Positions 44,269 to 53,364 of a stretch of 64,000 nt of DNA are shown here, in pieces. Position numbers and translations under genes: made by a program. The notes beneath the pieces were generated by a model that worked only from the letters and a program-made list of their open reading frames with translations, did not search any database and was not told the origin of the DNA. Positions within the stretch are counted from its first letter, which is position 1. Every line of letters begins with the position of its first letter. The stretch comes from Buttiauxella sp965119215 (GTDB lineage: Bacteria > Pseudomonadota > Gammaproteobacteria > Enterobacterales > Enterobacteriaceae): positions 32,700 through 96,699 of the forward strand of contig CBCPKK010000032.1 in assembly GCA_965119215.1 (NCBI GenBank), given 5' to 3'.

Positions 44269-44726
44269 AGTCAGGATCTATCCTGGAAATCAATAAAGTA
44301 ACGGCGTAAGAACAATCAGCTAAGAATATCTGTTATCGCTAAGCAGTGTACCAGGTTTTATCTGTTTAGCTTTGTTTCTGTCGATTTTATACCCACCGCC
44401 ATGTCGGTTTGTCGGGTGTTGCTACGCCAACCCGACCCACGAAACTGACGAGTATAAAATCCCCAGTTTTTTCTTAGTGAATATTAAGACATTGCCTGGG
44501 CAAGATAAAGACTTCACATATGTTATTTAACTCAAATTAGCCTTAAATTATTCGTGTCTAAAGATGGTGTTTTTGGCAATGATATTTATTCATCACTATC
44601 AAAAGATAATTCAGTATCTCCGCAAGGACTGGGGAGTGGGCAAAGTCTGTTTATGACTCTATTGGTTCAGCCAGAATAATGAAGGATGCATTATTCGAAC
44701 GCATATTTAATAATGAAGGAATATCC
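44269..44726. promoter_or_regulatory. Intergenic region upstream of fimA
   Basis: This 458-base, AT-rich gap holds the promoters of the mechanosensitive channel gene and of fimA. Apart from the REP-like palindrome at 44411-44437 no gene is seen. No inverted repeats of the E. coli fimS switch type were found near the fimA side, which fits control by FimZ/FimY as in Salmonella rather than DNA inversion. Confidence 0.5.
44411..44437. repeat. REP-like palindrome
   Basis: GTCGGGTGTTGCTACGCCAACCCGAC forms a stem with one bulge around CTACG. It has the GTCGGGT...CTACG...ACCCGAC layout of enterobacterial repetitive extragenic palindromes. Only one unit is present. Confidence 0.6.
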
Positions 44727-45278
44727 ATGAAATTCAGCAAAATCACTTTATCTTTAGTTGCTGCTATTGCATTAGTCAGCAGTGCGGCGCATGCAGATCC
44801 GGTTACTGTCAATGGCGGTACCATTCACTTTAAAGGTGAACTGGTTAATGCAGCTTGTGCGGTAAGTTCGCAGTCTTCCGACCAGACAGTGAAACTGGGT
44901 CAATATCGTACTGCGGCGTTTGCTAAAGTGGGTGACACCTCAGCTCAGATCCCTTTCACCATCGTTCTGAACGACTGTGACACTGACGTTTCAACCATGG
45001 CTTCTGTCTCTTTCGCAGGCCAGACTGATGCCACTGATCCCACGCTGCTGTCAATTAACTCCAGCGATAACAGCACCACAGCGACGGGTGTAGGTATCGA
45101 AATTCTTGATAGTGCGTCTAAATCACTGAAGCCTGATGGCAGCACATTCTCAACGGCGCAAACGTTGATTAATGGCACCAATACCTTGCCATTTACTGCC
45201 CGCTATAAAGCAACAGCAGCGGTTGCAACGGCAGGTCAGGCTAACGCTGACGCTACTTTCATCATGAAATACGAATAA
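44727..45278 (+). CDS. fimA: Type 1 fimbrial major subunit FimA
   Basis: FimA forms the shaft of type 1 fimbriae. The 183-residue precursor has a signal peptide ending SSAAHA, then DPVTVNGGTIHFKGELVNAACAV with the first conserved Cys, the second in LNDCDTD, and the C-terminal donor/terminal motif GQANADATFIMKYE. ATG 44727 is chosen because AAGGA stands upstream and the signal peptide begins there. It is first in fimA-C-D-H-F and is followed by 128 bases without a gene where Salmonella has fimI. Confidence 0.93.
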   Translation: MKFSKITLSLVAAIALVSSAAHADPVTVNGGTIHFKGELVNAACAVSSQSSDQTVKLGQYRTAAFAKVGDTSAQIPFTIVLNDCDTDVSTMASVSFAGQTDATDPTLLSINSSDNSTTATGVGIEILDSASKSLKPDGSTFSTAQTLINGTNTLPFTARYKATAAVATAGQANADATFIMKYE

Positions 45279-45406
45279 TCACATAGTACAAGGATGACCA
45301 CAGCCTCATGGACGGGGCTACGCTATTTCCCACAACTCGAATGCTGATGGATATATATCCGTGAACCCTGGCTGTTAATAATGACCATTAATAATGGTAT
45401 CTCGTG

Positions 45407-46102
45407 ATGAATATTTTATTTAAATCAGGCATGGCCATTGCGCTGTGCTTTTTGGTTACCTCTTTTAGTGTGCAAGCGAACGGGGGAATTGCTCTGGGCG
45501 CAACGCGGGTTATTTATCCTGCTGATGCGAAACAAGTCTCGCTTTCTATTAATAATAGTGACGGCAAAGAGCGCTACCTGGTGAACTCGTGGGTTGAGAA
45601 TAATAGCGGTGCGAAAGACAAGAGTTTTATCGTGACTCCCCCGTTGTTCGTCAGTGAACCCAAAAGCGAAAACATGTTGCGTATTATTTACGTCGGGCCC
45701 CCGTTGCCGTCCGACCGCGAATCTATTTTCTGGATGAACGTAAAAGCGATTCCCTCGGTGGATAAAGACAGTCTTGATGGCAGTAACGTGCTGCAACTGG
45801 CAATTCTGTCACGCATCAAGCTCTTTGCGCGCCCTAAAAACCTGCAAATGCAGCCGGAAGAAGCGGTGAAACAACTGCGCTTTAGCCGCAGCGGCGGCTC
45901 TTTGAGTATTCACAACCCTTCTCCGTACTACGTCACTGCGGTCAATCTGAAAATCGGCAACGCGAAACTGGCTAACACCATGATTGCGCCAAAGAGCGAA
46001 TCGAAAGTGTCTGTTCCGGCAGGCGCGAACGGGGCTATCTCTTTCCAGAGCGTGAATGATTATGGTGCGGTAACGCCTGTGCAAGCGGGTGTGATGCAGT
46101 AA
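45407..46102 (+). CDS. fimC: Fimbrial periplasmic chaperone FimC
   Basis: FimC caps fimbrial subunits in the periplasm by donor-strand complementation and delivers them to the usher. The 231-residue precursor has a signal peptide ending VQA, the subunit-anchoring Arg in LGATRVIYPA and Lys in RIKLFARP. The PapD-type second domain contains LSIHNPSPYYVTAVNL. ATG 45407 is preceded by an in-frame GTG; the ribosome site is weak. It stands 27 bases before fimD. Confidence 0.94.
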   Translation: MNILFKSGMAIALCFLVTSFSVQANGGIALGATRVIYPADAKQVSLSINNSDGKERYLVNSWVENNSGAKDKSFIVTPPLFVSEPKSENMLRIIYVGPPLPSDRESIFWMNVKAIPSVDKDSLDGSNVLQLAILSRIKLFARPKNLQMQPEEAVKQLRFSRSGGSLSIHNPSPYYVTAVNLKIGNAKLANTMIAPKSESKVSVPAGANGAISFQSVNDYGAVTPVQAGVMQ

Positions 46103-46128
46103 CGCTGTACCAAAAGGAAACCTGGCAA

Positions 46129-48696
46129 ATGATCAACAAGTCAGTCACTCCGCTTGCGGCGATGATAATGGCAGCGCTTTGGCCTGGAACAAGCTTCGGA
46201 GCAAGCTACTTTAACCCCGGTTTTTTGTCGGCAGAGGACGCCTCGGTTGCGGATTTGTCGCGTTTTGAAAAAGGTAACCACCAGGCTCCGGGTGAATACC
46301 GTGTGGATATCTGGCGTAACGGTGAATTTATCGCCACCCAGGATATTCGTTTTATCGCAAGCGATAAGGCGGCGGGAAAAGCGACATCAAGCGGCCTTGT
46401 GCCGTGTCTGGATGTTGACTGGCTGAAACGCCTTGGCCTGAACATGCTCGCTTATCCCAATCTTGCGAAGTTCAGGCAAGGGGAGTGCGTGCCGCTGGCG
46501 AAAATGATCCCCGATTCAGAAACCACGTTTGATTTTGCCAAACTGCGTCTGGATGTCAGCTTGCCACAAGCCTCACTGCTCAACAGCGCGCGCGGCTATA
46601 TTCCCCCGCAGGAATGGGACGAGGGCATTCCTGCGGCGTTGGTCAATTACAGCTTTACCGGCAACCGCGGCACTTATGACGATAACTATTATTTAAGCCT
46701 GCAAAGTGGCCTGAACTACGGGCCGTGGCGGCTGCGCAACAGCGGGGCCTGGAGCTATACCCAAGGTGATGATTATTCCTCTAACAGCTGGAAAAACATC
46801 AGCACTTACGCGCAACGGACGATTATTCCGCTCAAAAGCGAACTGGTATTAGGCGACAGCAACACCGGCAGCGACGTGTTCGACAGCCTCGGTTTTCGCG
46901 GGGCTCGGCTCTATTCGGCAGACAGCATGTACCCGGATAGCCTGCAAGGTTACGCGCCAACGGTGCGCGGTATTGCCCGCACCAACGCCAAAATCACCAT
47001 TCGCCAGAACGGTTTTGTTATTTACCAAAGTTATGTGTCGCCCGGCGCATTCACTATTAGCGATCTGAATCCGACATCTTCAAGCGGCGATCTGGACGTT
47101 ACGCTGGAAGAAAAAGACGGCACGCAGCAAAAATACACCGTGCCGTATTCCACCGTTCCGCTTTTGCAGCGTGAAGGGCGGCTGAAATACGACCTGGTTG
47201 TCGGGGATTTCCGCAGCGGCAGCGATCAACAAGACACGCCATTCTTTACCCAGGCCACTCTGATTGCCGGTTTACCCAGTGGCTACACCGCTTATGGTGG
47301 CACACAACTTGCCGAAAGTTACACCTCTGTTGCGCTTGGTGCAGGTAAAAACCTGGGCGAATGGGGCGCGATTTCGCTGGATGTTACGCACGCCCGCAGC
47401 AAACTGGCCGATGACAGCGAGCATCAGGGCCAGTCGCTGCGTTTTCTCTACGCCAAATCACTCAGCGGTTACGGCACCAACTTCCAACTGCTTGGTTACC
47501 GCTACTCCACGCGCGGGTTCTACACGCTCGATGAAGTGGCCTACAAAAATATCGAAGGTTACGAGTACGCGCCTGACGAGCAGGGCAATCACAACGCTGA
47601 GCCTGTCGTTCAGAGCTATCACAACTTGCGTAACAGCAAGCGCGGGCGTTTCCAAATCAACATTTCTCAAGCACTTGGCGATTATGGCTCGCTGTATGTT
47701 TCCGGCAGTCAGCAAACCTATTGGGAAACGAGCGAGAACAACACCTGGTATCAGGCAGGTTACGCCAACGGTTGGCGCGGCATTAGCTACTCGCTTTCGA
47801 TGTCGTGGAGCAAATCGGTCGGTATTTCTGAAAGCGATCGCATCGCGGCGTTTAACCTCTCGGTGCCGTTTAGCACCTTACTGGGCCACGGTTATTCCCG
47901 CACCAGCACAATCGACCGCGCCTACGCCACGTTTGCCGCAAGCAGTAATTCTGATGGCGATAGCACCCTGCAAACCGGAGTTGGCGGCACTCTGCTTGAG
48001 AACCGCAACCTGAACTACAGCGTGACGCAGGGCCACAGCGACAGCAACGGTTACACCGGCAGCGCCAATGCGACCTGGCAGGCGACCTACGGCACGCTTG
48101 GGCTGGGTTACAACTATGACCGCGATCAGCACGACTATAACTGGCAAGCGTCGGGTGGCGTAGTGGGGCATGCCGATGGCATCACCTTTAGCCAACCGCT
48201 TGGGGATACCAACGTGCTTATCAAAGCACCGGGAGCCAGCGGCGTTAACGTCGAAAACCAGACAGGTGTAAGAACCGACTGGCGCGGTTACGCCGTCATG
48301 CCTTATGCCGCAGTTTATCGCTACAACCGCATCGCACTGGATACCAACACGATGGATAACCATACCGATATTGATAACAACGTCAGCAGCGTGGTGCCGA
48401 CAGAAGGTGCGTTAGTGCGGGCGGAATTCAAGGCGCGTATCGGCGTGCGGGCCATTATCACCGTGACACGCGGCGGGCGAGCCGTGCCGTTTGGTTCAGT
48501 AGTGAGTGAAGAAACTAGCGGGGCAACCAGCATGGCCGCCGATGAAGGGCAAATTTATCTCAGCGGTCTGCCGTTGCGAGGAAAACTGCTTATCCAGTGG
48601 GGCAATGGCAAAGGTTCACAGTGCGTAGCGCCATATAAATTACCGCCGGAAAGCCTGACTCAGGCTGTTGTGGTAGCGACTGCCACCTGTTCATAG
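46129..48696 (+). CDS. fimD: Fimbrial outer membrane usher FimD
   Basis: FimD is the outer-membrane usher that assembles and secretes fimbriae. The 855-residue protein has a signal peptide and an N-terminal chaperone-binding domain (YFNPGFLSAEDASVADLSRFEKGNHQAPGEYRVDI). The 24-strand pore carries a plug (ARTNAKITIRQNGFVIYQSYVSPGAFTISDLNPTSSSGDLDVTLEE), and the C-terminal domain has paired Cys (QCVAPYKLP and ATCS). Length is normal for the family, and no disruption is seen. AAAGGAAA precedes the ATG. Confidence 0.96.
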   Translation: MINKSVTPLAAMIMAALWPGTSFGASYFNPGFLSAEDASVADLSRFEKGNHQAPGEYRVDIWRNGEFIATQDIRFIASDKAAGKATSSGLVPCLDVDWLKRLGLNMLAYPNLAKFRQGECVPLAKMIPDSETTFDFAKLRLDVSLPQASLLNSARGYIPPQEWDEGIPAALVNYSFTGNRGTYDDNYYLSLQSGLNYGPWRLRNSGAWSYTQGDDYSSNSWKNISTYAQRTIIPLKSELVLGDSNTGSDVFDSLGFRGARLYSADSMYPDSLQGYAPTVRGIARTNAKITIRQNGFVIYQSYVSPGAFTISDLNPTSSSGDLDVTLEEKDGTQQKYTVPYSTVPLLQREGRLKYDLVVGDFRSGSDQQDTPFFTQATLIAGLPSGYTAYGGTQLAESYTSVALGAGKNLGEWGAISLDVTHARSKLADDSEHQGQSLRFLYAKSLSGYGTNFQLLGYRYSTRGFYTLDEVAYKNIEGYEYAPDEQGNHNAEPVVQSYHNLRNSKRGRFQINISQALGDYGSLYVSGSQQTYWETSENNTWYQAGYANGWRGISYSLSMSWSKSVGISESDRIAAFNLSVPFSTLLGHGYSRTSTIDRAYATFAASSNSDGDSTLQTGVGGTLLENRNLNYSVTQGHSDSNGYTGSANATWQATYGTLGLGYNYDRDQHDYNWQASGGVVGHADGITFSQPLGDTNVLIKAPGASGVNVENQTGVRTDWRGYAVMPYAAVYRYNRIALDTNTMDNHTDIDNNVSSVVPTEGALVRAEFKARIGVRAIITVTRGGRAVPFGSVVSEETSGATSMAADEGQIYLSGLPLRGKLLIQWGNGKGSQCVAPYKLPPESLTQAVVVATATCS

Positions 48697-48724
48697 AATT
48701 GCTGTGCGATTCAGGGATCTGTTT

Positions 48725-49729
48725 ATGAAATTGATGACATTTTTAGCGGGGGCGGTGCTGTTGGGTTGCGCTTTACCGGCCTCAGCAACGGTTTGCAAAA
48801 ACTCAAACGGCGTACCTACAGAGATCTTTTACGATCTGTCTGACGTGTTTACCAGTGCAAACAACAACGTTGGGCAAATCGTCACGCTCGCACAAAAATC
48901 GGGCTGGGTGGGGGTTAATGCGACTTGCCCATCAGGCACCAGCGGGGACACAACGATGCGCAGTTATGTTAGTTCTCTGCCGGTACAAGAAACCATCGGC
49001 GGTTACCAGTACATGACGCTCAATGATTATCTTGAAGGGGCGATGAGCATTACTGATAGTTATGCCGGGCAGTTTTTCCCACCGAAAAACTATATCCAGA
49101 TGGGCCACCACCCTAACGTCCCCCAACAAAAACCGTTCCCGGTCCAGGATTCTCAACTCATTTTTAAACTTAAAGTGACGCGGCGTTTTATCAACATGGT
49201 GCCGATTCCAAAACAGACGATGTTTACGGTTTATGTCACCACGCGTAACACTGACCCGCTCACCACGCCCGTTTATACCATCAGTTACAGTGGCAAAATT
49301 GAAGTGCCGCAAAGCTGCGAAATCAACGCCGGGCAAATCGTCGAGTTTGATTTTGGTGATATTGGCGCGGCGCTATTTAGCCAGGCAGGCGCGGGGAATC
49401 GCCCGCAAGGTGTCACGCCACAAAGCAAAACAGTGGCTATCAAATGTACCAACGTGGCGGCACAGGCCTATCTTACTTTGCGCCTGGAAGCCGAAAAAGT
49501 GTCCGGCAATATGATGGTGTCTAACAACAACGATTTGGGGTTTATTGTCTCTGATAGCAACGGAACGCCACTCATTCCCAATAATTTGAGCAGTAAAATC
49601 CCGTTCCGTCTTGATGATGCTGCGGCGGCGCAGGTTGGTATTCGCGCCTGGCCGGTGAGCGTAACCGGGAACAAACCGGCGGAAGGCCCGTTTAGTGCGC
49701 GAGGTTATTTGCGGGTGGATTATGACTAA
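48725..49729 (+). CDS. fimH: Type 1 fimbrial adhesin FimH (Salmonella type)
   Basis: FimH is the tip adhesin, usually mannose-binding. The 334-residue precursor has a signal peptide ending PASA and a lectin domain beginning TVCKNSNGVPTEIFYDLSDVF, where the Salmonella protein reads TVCRNSNG...DIFYDLSDVF. The C-terminal pilin domain begins near VPQSCEINAGQIVEFDFGDIGA. It ends KPAEGPFSARGYLRVDYD, almost as in Salmonella. It is clearly the Salmonella-type FimH rather than the E. coli one. ATG 48725 begins the signal peptide; an upstream ATG at 48704 is rejected. Its last eight bases overlap the next gene. Confidence 0.92.
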   Translation: MKLMTFLAGAVLLGCALPASATVCKNSNGVPTEIFYDLSDVFTSANNNVGQIVTLAQKSGWVGVNATCPSGTSGDTTMRSYVSSLPVQETIGGYQYMTLNDYLEGAMSITDSYAGQFFPPKNYIQMGHHPNVPQQKPFPVQDSQLIFKLKVTRRFINMVPIPKQTMFTVYVTTRNTDPLTTPVYTISYSGKIEVPQSCEINAGQIVEFDFGDIGAALFSQAGAGNRPQGVTPQSKTVAIKCTNVAAQAYLTLRLEAEKVSGNMMVSNNNDLGFIVSDSNGTPLIPNNLSSKIPFRLDDAAAAQVGIRAWPVSVTGNKPAEGPFSARGYLRVDYD

Positions 49730-50254
49730 GCAAAGGCGCAACAACGCGCTGCTGATTTTACTGTTTGCGGGCATGGTAGTGAGCCCGGCGCAGGCCGATT
49801 CCCCACTGGGTGAAGTTAATATTGAACTGCGCGGCAACGTAGTGGATTTCAGTTGTTACGTGGAAACGGCTGATGAAAATAAAACGGTGCAGTTAGGCCG
49901 ATGGCCAACTAAGCAGTTGCGCACCGCAGGCAGCACCACGCAAAGCATGCCGTTCACGCTAAAACTCAATGGTTGCCCGCCAGGTGCGGCTTCGATAACG
50001 TTTTCCGGTAAACAGGCCAGCGGCAATCCAGGGTTGCTGGCACTTATTGACGAAAGTGGTGCCACCAATGTGGCCGTAGAATTGCTGGATAAAGATAAAA
50101 CTCGCTTGCCGCTCGAACAAGCCAGCAGGACGTAGCTGTTGATGCGAACGGTAATGCAGTATTAACGTTTTTTGCCAATTACATCGCCCTGGCCGATAAC
50201 CCACAACCCGGGCAGGCCAACGCAGATGCCACCTTTATGATTAATTATTACTAG
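49722..50254 (+). pseudogene. fimF: Minor fimbrial subunit FimF, frameshifted
   Basis: The gene starts at the ATG inside the fimH end (GATTATGACTAA) and has a signal peptide ending PAQA. The pilin domain has Cys in VVDFSCYVE and NGCPPG. The frame ends early at 50135, after LEQASRT. In another frame the expected C-terminus follows: QDVAVDANGNAVLTFFANYI to GQANADATFMINYY, ending at TAG 50254. Adding one C near 50126 (AGCAG to AGCCAG) restores a 177-residue protein with the terminal pilin motif. FimF is an adaptor subunit at the fimbrial tip. Without its last strand the truncated form should not fold or be bound by FimC. It could be a true mutation or a read error. Confidence 0.85.
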
Positions 50255-50280
50255 TCATACAAGATGAATCTCACATAAAT

Positions 50281-50313
50281 AAAAACCGGGTCATATCTTC
50301 CCGGTTTTTATTT
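50281..50313. terminator. Bidirectional intrinsic terminator, fimF / fimZ
   Basis: AAAAACCGGG pairs perfectly with CCCGGTTTTT around a nine-base loop. The A-run and T-run allow termination on both strands, between converging fimF and fimZ. Confidence 0.92.
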
Positions 50314-50330
50314 AAAGTTGTGAGCAAGGT

Positions 50331-50963
50331 CTATAATAATTCTTTCACACGGGCATAGTCGATGAGCTCAACAATGGAGCTGACGTGCAGCTTCGAAAAT
50401 ATATTGGATTTATGCGCGCTGATGGTCTTGTTACTCAGCAGAAGCTGTTCGGCTATTTCTTTATTGGAGAGGCCGTTAGCCAGGTAGCGTAATACCGTTA
50501 TTTCCCTGTTAGACAATGGCGTATCATCCGTCGCACCTTTGCGTGATGTCGGGTTGCTGATAAATTCCAGGGTTTCAGAGGGGAAGAATGAATATCCGGA
50601 AAGCAGCATTTCGACCGCCTTATAGATATCCTCCTGTTCCTTTCTTTTACTGACAAATCCATTTGCCCCTGCCTGAATGGCGCGACCCGCATAGAATCTT
50701 TCCGACTTAGAGGATAAAAATAGTATTCGAGTTTCCTCTTGTATGCTTTTGATTCTCTTTAATAAAGTAAATCCATCCGTCGTGGAAAGTTCGATGTCAA
50801 GAATCACCAAATCTACCGGGTGATTGCGCATATAGTTAATGACTTCATGGCCATCGTCAGTTTTCAAAACAACATGAATATTCTTGTTTTTCTGTAGCAG
50901 CACTTCGATTGACATTCTGACAATAGGGTGTTCGTCCATAATAATTACGGATGCAGGTTTCAT
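50331..50963 (-). CDS. fimZ: Fimbrial response regulator FimZ
   Basis: FimZ is a NarL-type response regulator that activates the fim promoter in Salmonella and affects motility. The 210-residue protein starts MKPASVIIMDEHPIVRMSIEVLLQKN. It has phospho-acceptor Asp56 (LVILDIELS), a FLSSKSERFYAGRAIQAGANGFVSK receiver end and a LuxR-type HTH (LSNREITVLRYLANGLSNKEIAEQLLLSNKTISAHKSNI). It is very close to E. coli and Salmonella FimZ. The start at 50963 matches theirs; an upstream in-frame extension is rejected. It faces the fim structural genes across a shared terminator, as in Salmonella. Confidence 0.95.
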   Translation of the reverse strand: MKPASVIIMDEHPIVRMSIEVLLQKNKNIHVVLKTDDGHEVINYMRNHPVDLVILDIELSTTDGFTLLKRIKSIQEETRILFLSSKSERFYAGRAIQAGANGFVSKRKEQEDIYKAVEMLLSGYSFFPSETLEFISNPTSRKGATDDTPLSNREITVLRYLANGLSNKEIAEQLLLSNKTISAHKSNIFSKLHVSSIVELIDYARVKELL

Positions 50964-51555
50964 ATTTTTGCCTCGGAATTTTTGAGGAACACATCGCATT
51001 GGCGCACAGTTGTAGGTTGCGAAAGTGATAAAATGTTTAACTGGCGAGTATTTTATTATGTATGCAGAGTGCTCCCTATAAATTTAAATCGTCCTTTAAA
51101 TGATCAATTTTTCTAATATTCGAATGGTAGCTAAGAAACTATTTCATCAGGTGAGTGAATGTTTTCTTATTGGTTGAATGAGTGGCCTGATTATACAGCC
51201 ATATTATTTCAGAGAAAGGCTACTGATAACTGGGGTCAATAATTCTGCGATCAAATCCTGATAAAATAGGTTAATTATTTGTTATTTGGATAATGCCCCC
51301 GTGTTAAGTTAAATGTTTGGCAAAAAAGTTCGTTTTAAATATAAAGAACAGTCAGAACTATCAAATGTTTATTATTTGTTATGTTTATTTTGGACGAATT
51401 GCACGAATTATGAAGGGCAGGTGGCGTATCAGGCGGAAATTAGACATTCCAGGAATAGTTGTAATTGTTAATTACTTGATCTGTTTTAACAAAATTAACA
51501 CATTGAAAATAAGTAATTTCCTAACTTTCACTCGAAATACAGTAGGTTAGCACCA
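50964..51555. other. AT-rich intergenic region between fimZ and fimY, no gene
   Basis: This 592-base, strongly AT-rich stretch separates fimZ from fimY. One open frame of 77 codons at 51317 on the plus strand has no ribosome site, odd composition and no family resemblance, and is not called. The length and AT content suit an H-NS-bound promoter region for fimZ, but no specific site was recognised. Confidence 0.5.
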
Positions 51556-52293
51556 TTACTCTTTCTCCGTGGTGACAAGTGATAATTTATTTAATAGATG
51601 GATGAGCGCTTTGTTGTTGTCCAGCCCAATCCTGGCGTTAATCTTGCCTACCGTATAAACGACATAGTGATACGGTTTCTTTAATGACGATGCAATGCTT
51701 TTCAATGACCTCCCTTTAGCCACCTCCAGCAGAATGTGCCATTCCCGGTGAGAAAGTAGGGTTGGCAAACATTCTGGCAAAACCTGTTTCTGCACCAGTA
51801 AATTACGCAATTCGCTGACTGCCTGTCGCCTTTCTACCACCGGAAAGGATGATGCTGCTTTGATAAGGTTGGCGGCATGTGTGCATTTGCAAGCGGTGAG
51901 CAGGGTAATATTGAGTCTGGGGCAAGTTTTCCGCCACCGCCGCGTTGTATCCAATATGCCCATAACGGGTTCGTTAATGCCGTCAAGATCGATCAGAATC
52001 CTCGGTAATGGGCTTTGTGCCAGAAAATCCTCCACCTCTTCGAGCAAGGTACAGACATGTGTGTTCTGGTGCTTAAAAAGGTATTGGGTCAAAGCCTGAG
52101 ACAGATAGTTGTCGTGTGTGACGAAAATCATATCCAGCGATTCACGCAAGCGCTTTGCATGGATTTGTTGTTGCAGGGACTCAAGGCGGTCGAAGACAAT
52201 GGGTACAGTTGTGCCGTGTGGAGTGGCAGGGCTGCCATTGTTGATACGGCGATACCTTCGTTTGCGTGCGGCTATATGCAAATGCTTACTCAC
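51556..52293 (-). CDS. fimY: FimY-like fimbrial regulator
   Basis: The 245-residue protein has an N-terminal receiver-like part (MIFVTHDNYLSQALTQYLFKHQNTHVCTLLEE; ILIDLDGINEPVMGILD) and a C-terminal LuxR-type HTH (LLSHREWHILLEVAKGRSLKSIASSLKKPYHYVVYTVGKI). Its place between fimZ and a FimW-like gene, its length (FimY of Salmonella has 240 residues) and its composition identify it as FimY, which acts with FimZ to switch on fim transcription. It starts with GTG. The basic N-terminal 30 residues (ARKRRYRRINNG) are unusual. Confidence 0.75.
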   Translation of the reverse strand: MSKHLHIAARKRRYRRINNGSPATPHGTTVPIVFDRLESLQQQIHAKRLRESLDMIFVTHDNYLSQALTQYLFKHQNTHVCTLLEEVEDFLAQSPLPRILIDLDGINEPVMGILDTTRRWRKTCPRLNITLLTACKCTHAANLIKAASSFPVVERRQAVSELRNLLVQKQVLPECLPTLLSHREWHILLEVAKGRSLKSIASSLKKPYHYVVYTVGKINARIGLDNNKALIHLLNKLSLVTTEKE

Positions 52294-52609
52294 CCGCCAA
52301 AAGAACGAAGAAAATGCTCGCGATCGTTAAAGCCTGAATCAATGTTGAATCAGAAGTTATATTCATATTTTTCGCTAACAGTATAAGTGCATACTGGAAT
52401 AGACGTGCGGTAAACTTCAGGGTTAATCAGAAACCGCATGTGTACAGTTTCTGATTATATCGTAGCAATACATCCTGGCAGGCATTCATCGTATTGGGTA
52501 TTAGGATTGACTTAAGAGTGCATAAGGCATTTCTTAAGAAACATAATAAACCGGGAAGGATATTCATTAAAAAATATCAATCCAATAACTATGATGTAAA
52601 AGAGTGTGA
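52294..52609. other. Intergenic region between fimY and fimW, no gene
   Basis: About 316 AT-rich bases without a supported gene; it should hold the fimY promoter. A plus-strand frame that enters from the fimY antisense side is a shadow. Nothing else was recognised. Confidence 0.5.
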
Positions 52610-53212
52610 CTAGTTTATTAAGAAAAGCAGGTTGGTTCTTATAAAATTTATTAACTCGCATTGATTGCTAATGCGGAGTTTTTTCATAATCGACTTGCGA
52701 TATAATTTGGCGGTATTTTCATCAATATTCATTAGCCACGCCGAATTTTCTAATGAACTGCCGCTGGCAATGTGCTTGAGTAATGCTCGCTCGGTCACCG
52801 AAAAGCTACGGGTAGTGCAGTAACGGCAAATGCTGCTGGGCACGGCAATCGTGTTCTTGCCACGTCTTGTGGGTTCTGTCCAGTGCGCTATTTTACGGGT
52901 GATATCGTCAACTTCCTCCTCTCTGTAAATAACGGGAAGCATAAACAGGCAAGGGCGGAACATCAGTCTTTGATGTTCATTTTTACAGCAAATAAGAATA
53001 ATTCTTTGGGATTTTGTTGCTTTAGGCATTTTATAGCAATCAGCAGTCACCCAATTATCATCGAGTGCCATAAATACAATATCCGCTATATTATGGTGCT
53101 CTGGAGATAAAAAGCGAAATGTTTCTTTTCGTTGATTGCAAACTTGTTCAACAATAATTTTTATGCCATGAACAAAATGGCTATTTTTTTCACGTATTGC
53201 AACGGTAAGCAT
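52610..53212 (-). CDS. fimW: FimW-like fimbrial regulator
   Basis: The 200-residue protein begins MLTVAIREKNSHFVHGIKIIVEQVCNQR, with CFLFMLPVIYREEEVDDITRKI-type segments in the middle. A C-terminal LuxR-like HTH follows (SVTERALLKHIASGSSLENSAWLMNIDENTAKLYRKSIMKKLRI). Salmonella FimW (198 residues) has the same start and the LPVIYRE-EVDD segment, and acts as a negative regulator of fim expression. ATG 53212 follows AAGGTG. A Cys pair (CRYC) lies near residue 130. It is the last gene of the fim regulatory block; the fimU tRNA gene found next in Salmonella is not seen here. Confidence 0.72.
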   Translation of the reverse strand: MLTVAIREKNSHFVHGIKIIVEQVCNQRKETFRFLSPEHHNIADIVFMALDDNWVTADCYKMPKATKSQRIILICCKNEHQRLMFRPCLFMLPVIYREEEVDDITRKIAHWTEPTRRGKNTIAVPSSICRYCTTRSFSVTERALLKHIASGSSLENSAWLMNIDENTAKLYRKSIMKKLRISNQCELINFIRTNLLFLIN

Positions 53213-53315
53213 GAACACCTTCTTGATGAAATAGATCAGAAAGTGATCATAATAAAATAATAAAGGGGATTAAATGACCTGAGACTTAATTAATAAGCCG
53301 CTGAGGACGAGTCAT

Positions 53316-53335
53316 AGCCAGGTGTTTTCCTGGCT
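53316..53335. terminator. Hairpin downstream of the sugar ABC operon
   Basis: AGCCAGG pairs with CCTGGCT around TGTTTT. It lies just beyond the last gene of the minus-strand ABC operon (stop at 53365). There is no T-run on the minus strand, so it may be a weak terminator or a 3' stabilising hairpin. Confidence 0.5.
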
Positions 53336-53364
53336 CCTTCTGCTAATAGAAAGACGTGTAAATA

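Noticed and set aside
44460..44726. Possible invertible fimS-type switch upstream of fimA
   Set aside because: No pair of inverted repeats of suitable length and no FimB/FimE-type recombinase gene in the window.
51317..51550. 77-codon open frame between fimZ and fimY
   Set aside because: AT-rich region with few stops by composition alone; no ribosome site or recognisable motif.
53219..53364. Search for the fimU arginine tRNA next to fimW
   Set aside because: No cloverleaf could be drawn; only a short hairpin is present.
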